Part shown: piece by piece, positions 16,099-18,876 of the stretch
How positions within the stretch are numbered: position 1 is the stretch's first letter
How the letters are laid out: every line of letters starts with the position of its first letter
From: an uncultured Porphyromonadaceae bacterium
GTDB taxonomy: Bacteria > Bacteroidota > Bacteroidia > Bacteroidales > Muribaculaceae
DNA: 18,876 nucleotides
Assembly (NCBI GenBank): GCA_905193995.1
Contig: CAJJQT010000009.1
Span: 1 to 18,876 of the forward strand
Direction: 5' to 3'
Notes under the pieces: model-generated
Seen by the model: the letters and a program-made list of their open reading frames with translations, nothing else
Database searches by the model: none
Told to the model about the DNA's origin: nothing
Made by a program: the position numbers and the translations under genes

Positions 16099-16941
16099 TC
16101 AGCGGATTACTTTCTGAGCACCCTCAGTAGTGCGGATGATGTAGAGGCCGCGGGCTGCGCCGAGGTTTTCTACAGAGTCGGCTACGCGGATGCCGTTGAG
16201 GTCATACACGCCGAGAACCTGTGCATTGCCGCTTACAGCGATGTCTTCAACGCCATTTTCGCTCTTGCTTGCCATATATGCGGCGTAGTCGTCGGGGGTC
16301 ATGATGGCGATGTCGTCGATGTCCATCCAGAAGCCTTCAGAGTGGTTGCCCGACCACTTCACGTTGTTGTGGGTGATGCGGAGACGAACGTTGCCGCTGG
16401 CGGGAGCCTTGAACTGCTTCTCGTAGGGGCACCAGTAGTCGGCTTCGGCGAGGGCGTCGTCCTTGTCGTCGATCAGGTTCGAAGCGCCGAATTCCTCCTT
16501 GTTTTCGTTGAGAGGCATGAGCTCGATGCGGAAGTAGGGATCGTCCCAGTCGACAGTGGTGCCCTTCGAGAGAGCGATGATGGCGCCGAGAGAGTAGGTC
16601 TCGCCGGCGGTGAGGCCGGTCACGATCTGTTCAACGCCGCCGGCCTGCCAGCCGTTGTCGTCGAAGCGGTAGATGTGGAGGCACTGGTGGTTGCCTTCGA
16701 ATACGTGTTCTTCGTCGACTTCGGGTTCAACGAGCATTGCGAGGACGCTCCAGTCGTCGAGACCGGTGATAGTCCAGTCGGGCAGGGCCTTGAGGTTGTG
16801 CTTTGTGTCGTCCCAGTCCCAGGGAGTGTTCTGCTCGACACCATCGGTCTTCTCGAAGTCGCCGTTGGCAACGAAGTTCTTCTGAGCGCTCATCGAGAGG
16901 GCGCAGGCAGCTACAGCTGCGGTGAGTAAAAGTTTTTTCAT
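16099..16941 (-). CDS. Secreted jelly-roll (carbohydrate-binding-like) protein with C-terminal sorting-type tail
   Basis: This 280-residue protein has no recognisable catalytic domain. It starts with a Sec signal peptide (MKKLLLTAAVAACALSMSAQ), probably cleaved before or after Gln20. Residues about 23-216 look like one beta-sandwich module: an opening NFVANGDFE, a GW-rich middle (DDNGWQAGGVEQ), a TGLTAGETYSLGA strand, and a final FWMDIDDIAIM strand, a pattern common in CBM4/9-like and related binding domains. Residues about 242-280 form a compact tail (GVYDLNGIRVAD, then RGLYIIR, ending KVIR) like type IX secretion C-terminal domains. It lies between the susD-like gene and GH16, the place where PULs often encode SusE/SusF-type surface glycan-binding proteins. 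A binding role is therefore likely but unproven. A lipobox-like VAAC at residues 10-13 is poor, so I favour a non-lipidated protein. Confidence 0.85.
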   Translation of the reverse strand: MKKLLLTAAVAACALSMSAQKNFVANGDFEKTDGVEQNTPWDWDDTKHNLKALPDWTITGLDDWSVLAMLVEPEVDEEHVFEGNHQCLHIYRFDDNGWQAGGVEQIVTGLTAGETYSLGAIIALSKGTTVDWDDPYFRIELMPLNENKEEFGASNLIDDKDDALAEADYWCPYEKQFKAPASGNVRLRITHNNVKWSGNHSEGFWMDIDDIAIMTPDDYAAYMASKSENGVEDIAVSGNAQVLGVYDLNGIRVADSVENLGAARGLYIIRTTEGAQKVIR

Positions 16942-16998
16942 GACTGAAATGTTTTTTGAAATTGGTTATTGAAGTGTTGAGTTATGAGTTTCGGTTGA

Positions 16999-17027
16999 AT
17001 CCGGCGGCGACGGGGCCGCCGCCGGAT
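16999..17027 (-). terminator. GC-rich hairpin after the susD-like gene
   Basis: A perfect 11-base inverted repeat (ATCCGGCGGCG / CGCCGCCGGAT) with a 7-base loop begins 9 bases after the susD-like stop codon. On the minus strand it is followed by ATTCAACCG rather than a U-run, so it does not look like a classic intrinsic terminator. It may weaken readthrough or protect the 3' end of susCD mRNA. The hairpin is seen directly; its role is inference. Confidence 0.5.
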
Positions 17028-17036
17028 GGTGAGTGC

Positions 17037-18876
17037 TTACTGCTGGGCGGCGGTGCCGTTGACTGTCTGCCAGTAGGGATTCTGGTAGATCGGCGAGGAG
17101 TCGATGTCGACGCCGTCGGCCGATGAGATCAGGAAGTGATCGACGGCGATAGGCGACAGATAGTGGGCCATGTGCCAGGTCATGCCGGAGTTGTAGTACT
17201 GGCTCTCGCTGGTGATACGCCACATCGACAGGTATTCGGCGCTGCCGTTGAGACCGCCTTCGATGTCGGAGGGCGACGAAACGTTGTTGTCCGACGGACG
17301 GGGCTGGTCGTATTTGAGACGGTTGCGGGGGTACGACTTCAGCATCGGGCCGAAGATCTTGGCGCCGTGGAGGAAGAATTTGCCACCCTTGAGCTGGTCG
17401 AGCGAACGCCAGCGGTAGAGGTCGTCGAGACGGAAGCCTTCGCTGATGAGCTCGCAACGGCGCTCGCGGCGGATGTTGTAGAGCACCTTGGAGGTGATGC
17501 GCTTGCCGGCTGAGTAGAGGGCGAGGTCGTGGGTATAGTACTCTTCCTGATCGAGGTCGGTTGCTGCGATGGTCTGCTGCACGTCGCCGGTGATGCCGGC
17601 ACGCTTGCGGAGGGCTTCCCAGTACTTCCAGGCGTCGGCGTTGAGGTTGTCGCCGAAGCGTTCCCAGGCGGCTTCCATGTAGATCAGGTAGGCTTCGGCG
17701 GCGCGGAATACGACGGAAGCGGTCTCGTCGGTGCCGGTGGAGGTGTACTTGGTGTCCTTGGTCATGCACTTGCCTTTCTTGTAGCCGGTAGATGTGGCGT
17801 ACTTGAACGAGCCTCCGCGGACGTCGGGTACATCGAACTTAGATCCGAGACCGATGCGGTCGGTTGCGTCGGCGTAGGGATATTCGCCGGGGGCTTTCAT
17901 GAAGAGTTTCCAACGCCAGTCGCGGTTGATCTTCGTGTCGGTCACGAAGTCATCGCCTGCATAACCTGAATTGGGGGCGTAGATAGGCAGGCCGTTGTCC
18001 ATCAGGAAGGCGTTGGCGAATTCCTGGGTGTAGCCTCGGGGCTGGCCAGCACGCATGTATTGGTTGAGGGAGTGTGCGCCTGCCTTGACACGGTCGGCGG
18101 CGCGGTACATGAGAACCTCGTCGTAGTCCGACACGTCGACAGAAGCGAACATGTCGTAGTAGGGATTGGCGCCCACGGCATTGGTGGCACCGATCTCCTG
18201 CTTGTTGTTGGCGGTGAGTACGGGATGGTTGTCGGCCACTTCCTTGGCGGCAGCGAGGGCCTGATCGAGGAAGTAAGTGACTTCGGCGGCGTTGTCGTAG
18301 CTGAAGCCCGAGTTGTAGTCCTTTTTGGCACCGGCCCAGCCAGCGGCGGCGTCGGGCACGAAGGGCGTGCCGGCGAAGTATTTCTCCCAGGTGGCCTCGT
18401 AGAGAGCCACGCGGGCCTTGAGCAGCAGGGCGACGTCGCGTGTGATGCGGGCGCGGCCACCGATGGCGCTGCCGTCGCTCAGAAGACGGGCGGCCGAGTC
18501 AAGGTCGGCGATGATGAAGCGGGCAACCATATTGCGCGGGCTGCGTCGCGAAGCCTGGATGAGGACGTCGCGGTTGTCGGGCAGAGTCGTGGTGATGATG
18601 GGGAAGTCGCCGAGCTTGCGCAGACGGAAGAAGTATTCCTGAGCGCGGAGGAAGTAAGCCTCGCCGAAATAGTGGTTGATCGAGGTCTCGCTGCCCTGGA
18701 TCTGGCCGGCTTCGACCTTGGGACGGACGGTGCGGATGAACCAGTTGAGATCGTTGATGCGGTCGAAGTTCCACACGCCGCCGTTCTGGCTGACCTTGTA
18801 GTCCTGACCCTCGTAGTAGATGCTGCTGATGGCGCCCTCGTTGTCGGTGGGGCCGTCGTCGTGGATGAAGGAAGTG
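17037..18876 (-). CDS. susD: SusD/RagB-like outer-membrane glycan-binding protein, N-terminus cut by window edge
   Basis: SusD-like proteins are outer-membrane lipoproteins that form a lid over a SusC TonB-dependent transporter and help import oligosaccharides. The reading frame is open to the right edge, with 612 residues visible; the signal peptide and probably a few dozen N-terminal residues are missing. The GTG at 18776 is internal: in-frame coding with SusD character continues upstream of it. Family hallmarks are WNFDRINDLNWF near the visible start, a TPR-like helix pair (HYFGEAYFLRAQEYFF followed by RKLGDFPII), and the C-terminal RRERRCELISEGFRLDDLYRW motif. The gene sits first in the visible operon, so a susC gene should lie immediately upstream, outside the window. 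The specific ligand cannot be read from the sequence; the neighbours suggest a galactan-type glycan. The gene ends in TAA and is followed by a GC-rich hairpin. Confidence 0.95.
   Translation of the reverse strand, partial: TSFIHDDGPTDNEGAISSIYYEGQDYKVSQNGGVWNFDRINDLNWFIRTVRPKVEAGQIQGSETSINHYFGEAYFLRAQEYFFRLRKLGDFPIITTTLPDNRDVLIQASRRSPRNMVARFIIADLDSAARLLSDGSAIGGRARITRDVALLLKARVALYEATWEKYFAGTPFVPDAAAGWAGAKKDYNSGFSYDNAAEVTYFLDQALAAAKEVADNHPVLTANNKQEIGATNAVGANPYYDMFASVDVSDYDEVLMYRAADRVKAGAHSLNQYMRAGQPRGYTQEFANAFLMDNGLPIYAPNSGYAGDDFVTDTKINRDWRWKLFMKAPGEYPYADATDRIGLGSKFDVPDVRGGSFKYATSTGYKKGKCMTKDTKYTSTGTDETASVVFRAAEAYLIYMEAAWERFGDNLNADAWKYWEALRKRAGITGDVQQTIAATDLDQEEYYTHDLALYSAGKRITSKVLYNIRRERRCELISEGFRLDDLYRWRSLDQLKGGKFFLHGAKIFGPMLKSYPRNRLKYDQPRPSDNNVSSPSDIEGGLNGSAEYLSMWRITSESQYYNSGMTWHMAHYLSPIAVDHFLISSADGVDIDSSPIYQNPYWQTVNGTAAQQ

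Noticed and set aside
16900..16941. Lipoprotein signal (VAAC) in the jelly-roll protein
   Set aside because: The hydrophobic stretch before the Cys is too short and a normal cleavage site near SAQ fits better.
18774..18776. GTG as start codon of the susD-like gene
   Set aside because: The in-frame upstream sequence to the window edge is coding-like and continues the SusD N-terminal region, so GTG is an internal Val.
1..18876. tRNA, rRNA, CRISPR arrays, insertion sequences, attachment sites
   Set aside because: No such structure was found on reading either strand; the window is almost entirely protein-coding.

Overview
The window looks like part of a polysaccharide utilisation locus (PUL) from a GC-rich member of the Bacteroidales. 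The reasons are a SusD-like protein, a Bacteroidetes-type promoter (TTG, 19 bases, TAATTTTG), C-terminal tails like type IX secretion signals, and dense minus-strand operons of secreted glycosidases. A Muribaculaceae-like gut bacterium is my best guess from the GC content and the tails; this is inference. Every supported gene is on the minus strand, so transcription runs from the right edge to the left edge, and both edges cut through genes.

Right-hand unit (18876 down to 13327): the 3' part of a SusD-like gene (its SusC partner should lie just outside the window), a small secreted jelly-roll protein, a GH16 endo-glucanase/galactanase-type enzyme, and a GH43 lipoprotein resembling exo-beta-1,3-galactanases. 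Strong GC hairpins follow the susD-like gene and the jelly-roll gene. A 215-base intergenic stretch (13112-13326) then holds a weak and a strong terminator-like hairpin, a pair of 14-base direct repeats and a good promoter, so a second transcription unit probably starts there.

Left-hand unit (13111 down to 1): a second GH43 of the same exo-galactanase type, a GH105-DUF2264 fusion with a probable one-base frameshift near its 3' end, a DUF4861 protein, a GH35 beta-galactosidase with a discoidin-like C-terminus, a BNR_4 beta-propeller protein, then galactokinase, UDP-glucose 4-epimerase and aldose 1-epimerase, and finally a large protein with two GH43 domains that runs off the left edge. Most junctions here are overlaps or gaps under 30 bases.

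Together the genes fit breakdown of a galactose-rich, uronate-decorated glycan, most simply a type II arabinogalactan (arabinogalactan protein, gum). GH16 would cut the beta-1,3-galactan backbone, the two GH43 enzymes and GH35 would trim galactose, the double GH43 would remove arabinose, and BNR_4, GH105 and DUF2264 would deal with rhamnose/glucuronate caps. GalM, GalK and GalE would carry the freed galactose into the Leloir pathway. The substrate is inferred from the gene set. No RNA genes, CRISPR arrays, insertion sequences or regulators were seen, and there is no gene-free stretch longer than 300 bases.
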